From: Phreatobacter sp.
GTDB lineage: Bacteria; Pseudomonadota; Alphaproteobacteria; Rhizobiales; Phreatobacteraceae
Direction of reading: 5' to 3'
Length of the DNA: 59,293 bases
Assembly (NCBI GenBank): GCA_019749835.1
Contig: JAIEPJ010000021.1
Coordinates: 1 to 59,293 of the forward strand
The notes below the pieces were generated by a model. That model saw only the letters and a list, made by a program, of their open reading frames with translations, ran no database searches and was not told the origin of the DNA. Below, piece by piece: positions 26,958 to 36,065 of this stretch. A program made the translations under genes and the position numbers. Positions within the stretch are counted from its first letter, which is position 1; every line of letters begins with the position of its first letter.

Positions 26958-28136
26958 TCAGGGCCGATAGCCCGGCGGGCGCTTCAGCCAGGGCCGGTTG
27001 GTGCGAATCTCGTTGCGGCCGAACTCGAACAGCGCGTTCATGTAGACGGGATCGAAGGGCTTCTCGTAGGGCACCGTGAAACGGCTGGAAATATAGGCGA
27101 GATTGAAGTCGACCCGGTCGCGCTGGGTAACGAGGTACATCCGGTAGATGTCACCGATGGCGTTCGAGGTGATCATCGTCGAGATCGACCGCGCGGCAAT
27201 CTGCAACAGGCCACGCTTGACCTCCTCGTTCAGTTCCTGTGTCCGACCGTTGCGGATGATCCAGGCCACCCGTGGGACGCGGCGCACCACGGCGGGGGCA
27301 CTCCGCAGCGGCGCATCGCTCGGATAGAGGAACACCTGGGTCGTCGCCCCGCCGTCCACATGCATTTCCTGACGGCGGGTGGCGCCGACCATGACGTCCA
27401 TCATCACAGGCGGAAACGCGCCCGGGATCGAGGCCGAGGCGAGCAGGATGTCGCGGATCGCCTGGACCTTTCCAGGATGGTTGCTGATGGCGATGGCGCC
27501 GATGTTCCAGGCCACCGGCTGGCCAAGGTCGAGATTGGTGGTGCCGATCATCAGCACGCGACCCTTCCGGTATTCGCGGCCGATCTCCTCGACCATCTCC
27601 GGCGTGATGTGGGTGGCAATGAGCGCGGCAAGCGGCCGGCTGTCGGCGACGGAATCACCGTTGAGGATGGTGATGATCGGTAGGATCTGGGCGATGTTGT
27701 CCCGCTGGATGGTCGTGTAGACCGCCTTGAGCTGCGCGTCGTAGCGGCTTCCGAGGAAGGCGAAAGGCGCCGTCAGAGCACCGGTCGACACGCCCGTGAC
27801 GAGGCGGAATTGCGGCCGGTCGCCCCTTTCCGTCCAGCCGTAGAGCAAACCCGCTCCGAAGGCGCCGTTCTCGCCGCCGCCTGAAATGGCGAGCAGATGG
27901 TCCGTGCCGGTTTCGCCCGACAGGCGCCGCCGCTGTTCGGATGCGGCAAAGCTGGCGGTGAGGGCCGCGGTGTCCCCGCTCAGGGAGAAGCGTGCATCGG
28001 GAATGCCGAGGAACGACGCCTCGGACGTCTCGTGCCGGGGAACTGCCGGCAGCCGCGGCTGGGTCGAACACCCCGCGAGGACCAGGGTCATCGCCATCAC
28101 GGCGAGCTGAAACAGGCGAGGCACTGTCGGTTGCAT
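26958..28136 (-). CDS. Patatin-like phospholipase lipoprotein
   Basis: The ATG at 28136 opens a lipoprotein signal with lipobox LVLAGC (Cys23), giving 392 residues. The patatin domain has the oxyanion loop ISGGGENGAFG, nucleophile GVSTG (Ser117) and the catalytic Asp in HVDGGA (Asp261), so an active lipid acyl hydrolase anchored to a membrane is expected. It is the last gene of a likely operon with the TRAP permease genes dctQ and dctM, 95 bases past dctM. Patatin genes are not usual members of TRAP loci. Confidence 0.87.
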   Translation of the reverse strand: MQPTVPRLFQLAVMAMTLVLAGCSTQPRLPAVPRHETSEASFLGIPDARFSLSGDTAALTASFAASEQRRRLSGETGTDHLLAISGGGENGAFGAGLLYGWTERGDRPQFRLVTGVSTGALTAPFAFLGSRYDAQLKAVYTTIQRDNIAQILPIITILNGDSVADSRPLAALIATHITPEMVEEIGREYRKGRVLMIGTTNLDLGQPVAWNIGAIAISNHPGKVQAIRDILLASASIPGAFPPVMMDVMVGATRRQEMHVDGGATTQVFLYPSDAPLRSAPAVVRRVPRVAWIIRNGRTQELNEEVKRGLLQIAARSISTMITSNAIGDIYRMYLVTQRDRVDFNLAYISSRFTVPYEKPFDPVYMNALFEFGRNEIRTNRPWLKRPPGYRP

Positions 28137-28231
28137 AGACCACTCCGTGGCCCATCGATAATGGTCCGGTCGCTGAGCGTCTAGGCCCGAAAAGACACGG
28201 GCCGCAACGGTGAGTCGCGGCCCGGTCATCA

Positions 28232-30250
28232 TCAGTTGCGCGGCGCCGGTGGCGGCTCCAGCCCGGGCGGCGGTCCGCCGAGGCCGGGTGGCGGGCCACC
28301 AAGACCCGGAGGCGGTCCACCCAGGCCCGGTAAGCCGCCCGGCGCATCGAAGCTCGGCAGGCCGCCGCCCAGGCCGGGCAACTCGATCCGGATATCGACC
28401 TTCGAGGGATCGACGGTCGAAACCGCGCCCTTGTAGTGCATGACCATGCTGGGGAAGGCGATGACCAGAGCCACCATGATGCATTGGATGACGACGAAGG
28501 GCACCGCTCCCCAGTAGATCTGCATGGTGGTAACGGGCTCCATGCGGAGGCCTGTTATCTTGTCGACATAGGCCTCTTTTGGCGCCACGGATCGCAGATA
28601 GAACAAGGCGAAGCCGAAGGGCGGGTGCATGAAGCTCGTCTGCATGTTGACCGCGAGGATCACGCCGAACCAGATCAGGTCGATGCCGAGTTTCTCGGCG
28701 GCAGGGCCAAGCAGTGGCACGACGATGAAGGCCAGCTCGAAGAAGTCGAGGAAGAAGGCCAGCAGGAAGACCATGATGTTGACGACGATCAGGAAGCCCG
28801 CCTGACCGCCCGGCAGGGAGACGAGCAGATGCTCGACCCAGATGTGGCCGTTCACACCGTAGAAGGTCAGCGAGAAGACGCGGGCGCCGACCAGGATGAA
28901 CAACACGAAAGCGGACAGCTTGGCTGTTGACTCCGTCGCCTGGCGGACGAGGTCAAAGGTCAGTCGCCGCTTGATTATGGCCAGGATCATCGCACCCGCC
29001 GCGCCCATGGCGCCGCCTTCGGTCGGCGTCGCGAGGCCGATGAAGATCGTGCCCAGGACCAGGAAGATCAGGCCGAGCGGCGGCACCATGACGAAGGTGA
29101 CCTGCTCGGCGATGGGCGAGATCATCTTGAAATTGCCGAAGCGCTCGATGAGGCCGACCACGATCGCATAGCCGAAGCCGAAGGCGGCGGCTTCGGCGAT
29201 CAGTGACCAGACCTGGTAACCACCCTGCTTCAGGAAGAAGTAGGCGACCATGAGGGCCAGGGTGATGGCGACCGTGAGGAGCAGCCGCTGCGCGCCGAAG
29301 TAATAATTGCAGACGACGGCGATGAAGGCGACCATCACCGCCACCGACATCGCCAGGATGACGAAGTCTGCGCCGCCCCGGACGCTTGTCTGGTTCATGA
29401 TGAAGACGGCGACGATGGCCGAGACCAGGACGAGGACACCGAGCTTCCAGCTGCCGCGCTTGCCGTCGTCCTGCATGTAGAGAAGCGCTTCCTTGGGCAG
29501 GCCCGGCGCGTTCTTCGGCTGTGTCATGGTGACCAGGAAGACATAGCCCGCATAGAGCGCCGACAGCACGAGACCGGGCACGAAGGCGCCCTCATACATG
29601 TCACCGACCGAGCGTCCGAGCTGGTCTGCCATGACGATGAGGACGAGCGAGGGCGGAATGATCTGCGCCAGCGTTCCGGATGCGGCGATGACGCCGGAGG
29701 CGAGCCGGCGATCATAGCCGTAGCGCAGCATGATCGGCAGCGAGATAAGGCCCATCGAGATGACGGAGGCAGCTACGACGCCGGTCGTGGCGGCGAGCAG
29801 AGCACCGACGAAGATGACCGCATAGGCAAGGCCGCCGCGGATCGAGCCGAAGAGCTGGCCAATCGTGTCGAGCAGGTCTTCCGCCATGCCGGAGCGCTCA
29901 AGGATCAGGCCCATGAAGGTGAAGAACGGGATCGCCAGCAGCGTATCGTTGTTCATCGTCCCGTAGATGCGCTCGGGCAGCGCCTGCAGGAAGTTCGGCT
30001 GGAACAGGCCCAGTTCGATGCCGATGATGGCGAAGAACAGTCCGTTGGCCGCGAGCGCAAAGGCAACCGGGTAGCCGAGGAGCAGGAAGAAGACGAGCGC
30101 CACGAACATGACCGGTGCCATGTTGGCACGCACGAAATCGCCAAAACCGGAGCCTGTCGCTGCATGGGCCGGCTCGGCGAAGAGGGTGAGGGCGAGGAGT
30201 GTCAGGGCGGCGGCGGCGAGCGCGCCCGAGAGGGAACGGTGGATGGACAC
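28232..30250 (-). CDS. TRAP transporter large permease (DctM family), long form
   Basis: About 672 residues, against about 430 for ordinary DctM. The GTG at 30250 follows GGGAGA and begins a signal-like hydrophobic stretch ending AEPAHAA; a GTG at 30274 is possible. Membrane segments carry the family patterns GYPVAFALA, AIPFFTFMGLILERSG, IIPPSLVLIV and ATPTEGGAMGA. Extra membrane segments at about 265-380 interrupt the core. The C-terminus ends in three copies of GLGGPPP. It moves organic acids driven by sodium together with DctQ and the binding protein. Confidence 0.9.
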   Translation of the reverse strand: MSIHRSLSGALAAAALTLLALTLFAEPAHAATGSGFGDFVRANMAPVMFVALVFFLLLGYPVAFALAANGLFFAIIGIELGLFQPNFLQALPERIYGTMNNDTLLAIPFFTFMGLILERSGMAEDLLDTIGQLFGSIRGGLAYAVIFVGALLAATTGVVAASVISMGLISLPIMLRYGYDRRLASGVIAASGTLAQIIPPSLVLIVMADQLGRSVGDMYEGAFVPGLVLSALYAGYVFLVTMTQPKNAPGLPKEALLYMQDDGKRGSWKLGVLVLVSAIVAVFIMNQTSVRGGADFVILAMSVAVMVAFIAVVCNYYFGAQRLLLTVAITLALMVAYFFLKQGGYQVWSLIAEAAAFGFGYAIVVGLIERFGNFKMISPIAEQVTFVMVPPLGLIFLVLGTIFIGLATPTEGGAMGAAGAMILAIIKRRLTFDLVRQATESTAKLSAFVLFILVGARVFSLTFYGVNGHIWVEHLLVSLPGGQAGFLIVVNIMVFLLAFFLDFFELAFIVVPLLGPAAEKLGIDLIWFGVILAVNMQTSFMHPPFGFALFYLRSVAPKEAYVDKITGLRMEPVTTMQIYWGAVPFVVIQCIMVALVIAFPSMVMHYKGAVSTVDPSKVDIRIELPGLGGGLPSFDAPGGLPGLGGPPPGLGGPPPGLGGPPPGLEPPPAPRN
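28265..28327 (-). repeat. Three tandem 21-base repeats in the dctM 3' end
   Basis: The C-terminal tail of the large permease codes for GLGGPPP three times in a row, then a diverged copy GLEPPP. The units differ at a few third positions. Confidence 0.85.
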
Positions 30251-30270
30251 TGATTTTCTCCCGGTACGCG

Positions 30271-30879
30271 TCACTTCTTGGCCGCGTCGAGCAGGCCTTG
30301 TGCCTTGGCGATTTCGAGCAGCCGTGCGGCTTCCGCCTCGGCCATCTCGTGATGTCCGCCGCCATGCACGTCCTCGAGTTCACCGCGCATGATGGCGACG
30401 CGCTTGATGAGCTCGCTGATGCCCTGCAACAACAGCAGCACGAAGCCGGCCACGACGAGGAACTTGGCCGGCCAGACGACGAGGCCGCCAGCATTCATCG
30501 ACTGTTCGTTCTGCAGGTACGATTTCACGAAGAACGGCCAGCTGTCATAGAGCAGCAGGATGCAGAACGGCATCAGGAACAGGGTATGGCCGACGACGTC
30601 GATCCAGTTGCGCACCCGCTTCGAGAACAGGCTGTTCACGACGTCGATGCGGATATGTTCGTTGGCGAGCAAAGTCCAGGCCGCGCAGAGCATGAAGACC
30701 GCGCCGAACAGATACCATTGCGCCTCCAGCCAAGCGTTCGATGAACTCGAGAACACCTTGCGGATGATGGCGTTGCCGGCGGAAATGATGACAGCCACCA
30801 GGATCAGCCAGCTGGCGGCCCTGCCGATATAGGTGTTGACCGAGTCGATGACACGGCTGATCGAAAGCAGTCCCTGCAT
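30271..30879 (-). CDS. TRAP transporter small permease (DctQ family)
   Basis: The ATG at 30879 gives 202 residues with four membrane segments and the DctQ pattern EAQWYLFGAVFMLCAAWTLL and NEHIRIDVV. An upstream ATG at 30990 would add 37 basic residues without clear meaning. The C-terminus has a His/Glu-rich cytoplasmic tail (HGGGHHEMAEAE). It is first in the operon with dctM and the patatin gene; the gap to dctM is 20 bases. Together with dctM and the dctP protein it forms a TRAP carrier in the inner membrane. Confidence 0.9.
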   Translation of the reverse strand: MQGLLSISRVIDSVNTYIGRAASWLILVAVIISAGNAIIRKVFSSSSNAWLEAQWYLFGAVFMLCAAWTLLANEHIRIDVVNSLFSKRVRNWIDVVGHTLFLMPFCILLLYDSWPFFVKSYLQNEQSMNAGGLVVWPAKFLVVAGFVLLLLQGISELIKRVAIMRGELEDVHGGGHHEMAEAEAARLLEIAKAQGLLDAAKK

Positions 30880-31268
30880 GCCGGGTAGACTCCCCTGGAA
30901 GGCCCTGATCTTGCGGAGCCGCAGGAGAGGGCGCCGGGGCACCCCGCTCTCACGCATGCGAGCGGAAGACCCGCCGCCATGAAGCATCATGAAACATGTC
31001 TCACGACAATGGCCGTTCGCTACGTCATCGACGCAGCCCGCATTGTCCCTCGATCGCCCACCATGCCTGTCCCGCTGACCGACCCCGCAATTGTTGTGCG
31101 GTGACCGGTACTACGTCGAAATGTCGCACGTCCTCTATGCCACGGCTGTGGCGGGGACAATAGTGGGCGGTGGAAGATTCGGACCGGAATCCCCATCGCG
31201 TCGCAATGAAGAGCGTTATCTACCCGCACGTGGCGCCATTGTTGAGAAAACGGGCCAACGCCGCCAGA
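30880..31268. other. Intergenic region without supported gene
   Basis: About 390 bases between the dctQ start and the DMT gene end. It should hold the dctQM promoter. Short frames on both strands lack ribosome binding sites and protein-like composition. I could not recognise promoter elements or operators here. Confidence 0.5.
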
Positions 31269-32204
31269 TCATGGGAGGGTCGTCCGCGCCTCCACCTCCG
31301 AGCTTCTCATCCTCAGCCTGACCCGCTCGCGATGGAGGGTGTAGAGGCCAGCACCGACGATCAGGGCGATCCCGCCCCAACTGGTCGCATCCGGCCATTC
31401 ACCGAAGACGGTGATGCCGGAGACGATGGCCCAGACCATGACCGAGTATCGGAACGGCGAGACGAGCGAGACCTCGACCCCACGGAAGGCGAGGATCATC
31501 GCGTGGTTGCCGACCACCACCACGGTCGCTGCTGCGAAGAGCAGCCCGACATGGGTCAGGCTCGGGGTGACCCAGGTCTGGAACGGGATCATCGCGGCTC
31601 CGAACAGGGCCACCGCGACGCAGGTCGTCAGTGTGATGACGATCGTCGGAATGCGCGGGTCGATGAAGCGGGTGACCATGTCACGGATCGCGCAGAAGAC
31701 GACGCTGGCCAGCGCCATGGCGGTGGCGGAGCCGGCAACGAAGCCGGCCCCGCCCGGCTTCACCACCAGCAGCATGCCGAGGAAACCGGCGGCGACCGCC
31801 GACCAGCGACGCCAACCGACCTTTTCCTTCAGAAGGGGGCCGGACAAGGCCGTGATCAGGAGCGGCGTGATCAGGAAAATGGCGGTGATGTCGGCGATCG
31901 GCATCGACGCGATGGCGGTGATGAACAGGAAGGCGACGATCGCCTCAAGACCGGCGCGCGTCGCCACCAGCGGCGATGCCGCCATGCCGATCTGACGGGC
32001 GTGGCCGGCCATCACCAGCCAGGTGAAGACCATCACGGTCGCGAAGGCGCCGCGGATGGCGATCATCTGGCCTGACGGCAGGTCCTCCGCGACCAGCTTG
32101 ACCAGCGTGTCATTGGTCATGAAACAGGCCATGGCGGTGCACATGGCGATGATGCCGCGCCGGTTGGCGCCGCTGGCGACGGCAGGAGCGGTGAGGGGCG
32201 TCAA
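31269..32204 (-). CDS. EamA/DMT family transporter
   Basis: A 311-residue inner-membrane protein with ten hydrophobic segments in two EamA halves (ALSGPLLKEKVGWRRW and the second-half equivalent FGEWPDATSWGGIALI). Its TTG start overlaps the TGA of the SolA-like gene (TTGA) and follows GGGAG at seven bases, so it is translationally coupled to it. That pairing suggests it may export or import a compound linked to the amine oxidase, but this is inference. Codon use is ordinary for the window. Confidence 0.84.
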   Translation of the reverse strand: MTPLTAPAVASGANRRGIIAMCTAMACFMTNDTLVKLVAEDLPSGQMIAIRGAFATVMVFTWLVMAGHARQIGMAASPLVATRAGLEAIVAFLFITAIASMPIADITAIFLITPLLITALSGPLLKEKVGWRRWSAVAAGFLGMLLVVKPGGAGFVAGSATAMALASVVFCAIRDMVTRFIDPRIPTIVITLTTCVAVALFGAAMIPFQTWVTPSLTHVGLLFAAATVVVVGNHAMILAFRGVEVSLVSPFRYSVMVWAIVSGITVFGEWPDATSWGGIALIVGAGLYTLHRERVRLRMRSSEVEARTTLP

Positions 32205-33349
32205 GGAAGGGCTCCCGCCTGGACAAACCGGTCGAGACGGAACAGCGAGAGGTCGTGCCGGCTGCTGCCCCTGATGGTCAGGTCGGCGAGGATCTCGCCG
32301 ATGACACTGGCGAACTTGAAGCCGTGACCGGAGCAGGGGGAGGCGACGACGACCTGCGGCAGGCCGGGCAGGGTGTCGATGACGAAATGCTCGTCGGGCG
32401 TGTTGGTGAAAAGGCAGCAGCGGAGCGCCAGGGTCGGTCCGTCTGCCGCGGGGAAGACGTCGCGCATGACTTCGCGCAGCGCCGCTTCGTCCTCGGCGTT
32501 CGGCTCCCGCGACAGGCTGTCGGCATGACCCGTTTCGCGGCGGTGGTTGTAGAGGCCGATCTTGAAGCCCGGAACATGGAAGACCGGGAACTGGTAGCAG
32601 GACCCGAAGCGCGTTTCGACGATCGAAACCGGAAAGGCACCGAGCGCGAAGGGGGCGGGATCGCGCGGCTGGAACCAGCCCAGCACCTGACGCTCGGGCA
32701 CGGCGAGGCGGGCAAGGTCCGGCACATGGTTTGAGATCCAGGCCCCCGTCGACAGGATCAGACGCTCCGCCTCATAGGTCGCCCGCGTCGTGGTGACCCG
32801 GACCCCGCCACCGGCCGTCGGTTCCCAGCCCGTCAGTGCCTCGCGTCCGCGGATTTCGGCGCCCGCCGCCATCGCCATCGTGCTCTGGGCGACGATGGCG
32901 CGCTCGCTCATGACGAAGCCGGCATCCGCCTGAAAATTGGCGACATGCCCCTCGGCAAGCCGATAGGCCGGAAATCGGCGGCGGGTCTCACGCGCATCCA
33001 TCAACTCGTGAGGCAGGTCGTGCTCACGGCAGGCTGCCAGCGACCCCGCGACGACGCGGCCCTCGGCCGGACCGGCGTCGAGCCCGCCGGAGATATGGAG
33101 CAGTTGTTCGCCGAAGGCCGCCTCTGTCTCGCGCCACAGTTCGTAGGCCCGGCGCAGCAGCGGCACGTAGAGCGGGTGTTCGAAATAGGCGAGGCGGATG
33201 ATGCGGTTCACGCCATGGGAGGAGCCCATGGCATGGGGAATGTCGAAACGCTCCAGGCCGAGCACCCGGCGTCCCCGCCGCGCCAGCTGATAGGCCGCGG
33301 CGGATCCCATCGCGCCGATGCCGGCGACGATCACGTCGTAGTGGGCCAC
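32201..33349 (-). CDS. solA: N-methyl amino acid oxidase (SolA / monomeric sarcosine oxidase family)
   Basis: A 382-residue flavoprotein starting with GTG at 33349. The FAD motif GIGAMGSAAAYQLARRG begins near residue 10, followed by the ARG-rich loop MGSSHGVNRIIRLAY. The covalent flavin cysteine is in LRCCLFTNTPDEHF, as in monomeric sarcosine oxidase, and CSGHGFKFA closes the site. The enzyme demethylates N-methyl amino acids to formaldehyde and hydrogen peroxide. Whether sarcosine or N-methyltryptophan is preferred cannot be told. It is first in an operon with the DMT transporter. Confidence 0.86.
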   Translation of the reverse strand: MAHYDVIVAGIGAMGSAAAYQLARRGRRVLGLERFDIPHAMGSSHGVNRIIRLAYFEHPLYVPLLRRAYELWRETEAAFGEQLLHISGGLDAGPAEGRVVAGSLAACREHDLPHELMDARETRRRFPAYRLAEGHVANFQADAGFVMSERAIVAQSTMAMAAGAEIRGREALTGWEPTAGGGVRVTTTRATYEAERLILSTGAWISNHVPDLARLAVPERQVLGWFQPRDPAPFALGAFPVSIVETRFGSCYQFPVFHVPGFKIGLYNHRRETGHADSLSREPNAEDEAALREVMRDVFPAADGPTLALRCCLFTNTPDEHFVIDTLPGLPQVVVASPCSGHGFKFASVIGEILADLTIRGSSRHDLSLFRLDRFVQAGALP

Positions 33350-33476
33350 GCTTCAGCGCTCCGGTCGTTTCGTCCCTGCGACCGTGCTAGCGCCAGGCAG
33401 GCTGGCGGTCGAGCGTCGCTTCGTCGCATCAGCCCCGCGAAGGCCACCACATTCGACAGCCGGCCGATGGCTGTAC

Positions 33477-34217
33477 TCAACCGGGTCCTGCATGGACGGC
33501 GAAATCGGGCTGGCTGCCCCCGCCGTTTCCTCGGCGCAGACACGTTTCGGCCTGACGATAACTGCGCTGCACCCGCTCGTGGATCTGGGCGAAGATCAGG
33601 TCGGCCGATGCGACCTTCTCTGCGGCGCGGACATGCTCCTGCCCTTGCGTCATCGGGACCTCATGGCCAGCCGCATCGCCGCGCAGCTGGGCCGCCATGA
33701 GCATGACGGTCAGCACGACATCCACGGCAAGGATCGCCGAGATCGCGATGAGCCAGCGTGCGGAACTCGTGAAGGCCCCGCGGCGCGGACGCACCACGGC
33801 CGCTGCCGGGACGGGCGCGATACTCGGTCGGGCCGGGTCGGAGGGATCCACCCCGGTGGCGTTCGCCGCCCGGAGTTCGAAGGTCGGCCGATAGCTGCCT
33901 GGCGCCATCCGGATGCGCAGCGGATCGCGCGCGCCGGGGCCTGCATAGTAGAGGTCGAGCGCATTGCGCAGCCGCATCGCCGCGACACGCACTGTCGAAT
34001 CGCGATCCGGGTTGAAATCCGGTGACCGACCGAGGCCTTCGACCGCAATCGTATAGGCCTTGATCGTGCGTTCGTCTCCCGCAAGCGTGCGCTCGACAAC
34101 ATGGGTGAGGATCGTCGCCGACACCGAGCCGGCCGGCACGAAGGTGGATGTTGTGATGCGGCGCAGCGCGTCCCGCACGGTCGCGGGATCTGGCTGCGGC
34201 ATGGATGCAGAGGTCAT
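33477..34217 (-). CDS. Stand-alone cyclase/TPR-associated domain protein with one membrane segment
   Basis: The ATG at 34217 follows AAAGG and gives 246 residues. Residues 1-115 match the region found at the start of alphaproteobacterial adenylate cyclase and TPR proteins: [61 protein letters not shown]. Here no cyclase or TPR domain follows; instead there is a Pro/Arg linker, one membrane segment (WLIAISAILAVDVVLTVMLM) and about 70 hydrophilic residues. The N-terminal domain is thought to be DNA-binding-like, so a membrane-bound regulator is possible. The role is unknown. Confidence 0.65.
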   Translation of the reverse strand: MTSASMPQPDPATVRDALRRITTSTFVPAGSVSATILTHVVERTLAGDERTIKAYTIAVEGLGRSPDFNPDRDSTVRVAAMRLRNALDLYYAGPGARDPLRIRMAPGSYRPTFELRAANATGVDPSDPARPSIAPVPAAAVVRPRRGAFTSSARWLIAISAILAVDVVLTVMLMAAQLRGDAAGHEVPMTQGQEHVRAAEKVASADLIFAQIHERVQRSYRQAETCLRRGNGGGSQPDFAVHAGPG

Positions 34218-34460
34218 CGCAGACGCCTTTGGAAAATGAATCGTCACTGCGCGCGAAGGCGACGAACGACGGTTGATCAGGGATGCCTGTCGGGACCGTC
34301 GCAGTTTGATCTGCCAAAGCGAGCCGCCCGTGTGGCGCGGCTTAAGCAAGAAAATTGCGGCTGAAAAGCGGCAAGTTCCGCTGCGTCAATTGCATAGGTG
34401 TCAATCGATTCAAGTATTGTCATAATGTTGCAGAGGCGCAGTTGCAGGCGACACGATCTT

Positions 34461-35483
34461 TCATCCGCCTGTCATGCTCATGTGACGCGACACGGCCGGC
34501 TGGCGGGTGCGGCGATCGATCACGAAATCATGACCCTTGGGCTTGCGGGCAATGGCGCGGTCGATGGCCTCGCTGAGGAGATCGTCTGACTCCGACGCCC
34601 GCAACGGCGCGCGCAGGTCGGCGGCATCGTCCTGTCCGAGGCACATGTAGAGAGTGCCGGTGCAGGTGATGCGCACGCGGTTGCAGCTCTCGCAGAAATT
34701 GTGGGTCATCGGCGTGATGAAACCGACCCGACCGCCGGTTTCGGCCACATCGACATAGCGCGCCGGCCCCCCGGTCCGATGGAGGCTCTCGGTCAGCGTC
34801 CAGCGTTCACCGAGCCGCGCCCGCACCAGCGACAGCGGCAGGTACTGGTCGAGGCGCGAGGGCTCGATGTCGCCGAGCGGCATGACCTCGATGAAGGAAA
34901 TATCCATGCCCTTGCCATGGGCCCAGGCGACCAGCCCTTCGATTTCGGCCTCATTGACGCCGCGCAGCGCCACCGCGTTGATCTTGACGTGAATGCCCGC
35001 GCCCAGGGCCGCGTCGATCCCCTTGAGGACCGCGTCGAGGTCGCCCCAGCGGGTGATCTCGCGGAACTTCCCCGCGTCCAGCGTGTCGAGTGAGACATTG
35101 ATGCGCCGGACGCCGCAGGCGGCGAGGTCGGCGGCATGGCGGGCAAGTTGCGACCCGTTGGTGGTCAGGGTCAGTTCGTCCAGCGCCCCATGGTCGAGGT
35201 GGCGTGACAGCGAGCGGAACAGGGTCATCACATCCTTGCGAACCAGTGGCTCACCACCGGTCAGGCGCAACCTGCGGACACCCTTGCCGATGAAGGCGGA
35301 GCAGAGACGGTCGAGTTCCTCGAGCGTCAGCAGGTCCTTCTTGGGCAGGAAGGCCATGTTTTCCGACATGCAATAGACACAGCGAAAATCGCAACGATCG
35401 GTCACGGAGACACGCAGATAGTCGATCGACCGTCCGTAGGGATCGATCATCGGGAGCGGTCTCGTCACAGCTGGGTCGAACAT
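34461..35483 (-). CDS. moaA: GTP 3',8-cyclase
   Basis: MoaA starts molybdenum cofactor synthesis by rearranging GTP to 3',8-cH2GTP with two iron-sulfur clusters. The radical-SAM cluster is CDFRCVYC (Cys31, 35, 38) and the C-terminal cluster is [12 protein letters not shown] ... [14 protein letters not shown] binds SAM. The C-terminus ends in GG, which MoaA needs for catalysis. The ATG at 35483 is used because GGAGG lies five bases upstream. No other moa genes are in the window. It is divergent from the DUF971 gene. Confidence 0.95.
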   Translation of the reverse strand: MFDPAVTRPLPMIDPYGRSIDYLRVSVTDRCDFRCVYCMSENMAFLPKKDLLTLEELDRLCSAFIGKGVRRLRLTGGEPLVRKDVMTLFRSLSRHLDHGALDELTLTTNGSQLARHAADLAACGVRRINVSLDTLDAGKFREITRWGDLDAVLKGIDAALGAGIHVKINAVALRGVNEAEIEGLVAWAHGKGMDISFIEVMPLGDIEPSRLDQYLPLSLVRARLGERWTLTESLHRTGGPARYVDVAETGGRVGFITPMTHNFCESCNRVRITCTGTLYMCLGQDDAADLRAPLRASESDDLLSEAIDRAIARKPKGHDFVIDRRTRQPAVSRHMSMTGG

Positions 35484-35641
35484 ACGCACCTCCGGGTCGC
35501 GTCCCGGGGGATGGCGACCGCCTCTTTTGTCTATTTAGGCGTTGAAGGCCCGGTCGTCACCTCCTGCGACGTTGAAGATGGCGAGAGAACAGTCTACCTC
35601 TCCGTTCCGTCCTGCGACACGTCTCAGACAGGAGCTCCGCC

Positions 35642-36046
35642 ATGACGGAGATCAGTACCGTTGAGAGCGCCACCGGCCGGCAGCACGCCTGGCCGACCGA
35701 ACTCAGGCTGTCCGCCGACCGCCGGCTGCTGACGGTCACTTACGATGACGGGCATATTTTCGCCCTCGACGCCGAATATCTCCGGGTGGAGAGCCCGTCT
35801 GCGGAGGTGCAGGGGCATTCGCCGTCTGAGCGCAAATTCGTCGGGGGCAAGAAGGACGTCCAGCTGATCGGCATCGATCGGGTCGGGCATTACGCGGTCC
35901 GCCTGACCTTCGACGACATGCATTCCTCCGGCATCTATTCATGGGACTACCTGTATGAGCTCGGACGAGACCACGACGCGACCTGGACCCGCTACCTCGA
36001 CGGACTCGCCTCCGCCGGCGCCTCCCGCGACCGCCCGGGCCGTTGA
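35642..36046 (+). CDS. DUF971 (GBBH-like N-terminal domain) protein
   Basis: A 134-residue protein of the DUF971 family (PF06155), which resembles the N-terminal zinc domain of gamma-butyrobetaine hydroxylase. Typical phrases are ELRLSADRRLLTVTYDDG, LDAEYLRVESPSAEVQGH, VGHYAVRLTFDDMHSSGIYSWDYLYELG and the ending YLDGLASAGASRD. Function is not known; in other bacteria the family often neighbours iron-sulfur or Mrp genes. Here it is divergent from moaA, an iron-sulfur enzyme. GACAGGAG precedes the ATG. Confidence 0.88.
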   Translation: MTEISTVESATGRQHAWPTELRLSADRRLLTVTYDDGHIFALDAEYLRVESPSAEVQGHSPSERKFVGGKKDVQLIGIDRVGHYAVRLTFDDMHSSGIYSWDYLYELGRDHDATWTRYLDGLASAGASRDRPGR

Positions 36047-36065
36047 GCTCGGGCCCGACGACCGG

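Noticed and set aside
28265-28327. Short tandem repeats as a CRISPR array
   Set aside because: Units are contiguous without spacers and code for GLGGPPP in frame with the permease.
31020-31321. Two short open frames between dctQ and the DMT gene
   Set aside because: No ribosome binding site, no protein-like composition and no recognisable motif.
35484-35641. Moco riboswitch upstream of moaA
   Set aside because: Position is right but I could not match the conserved core; only a short hairpin next to the ribosome binding site is supported.
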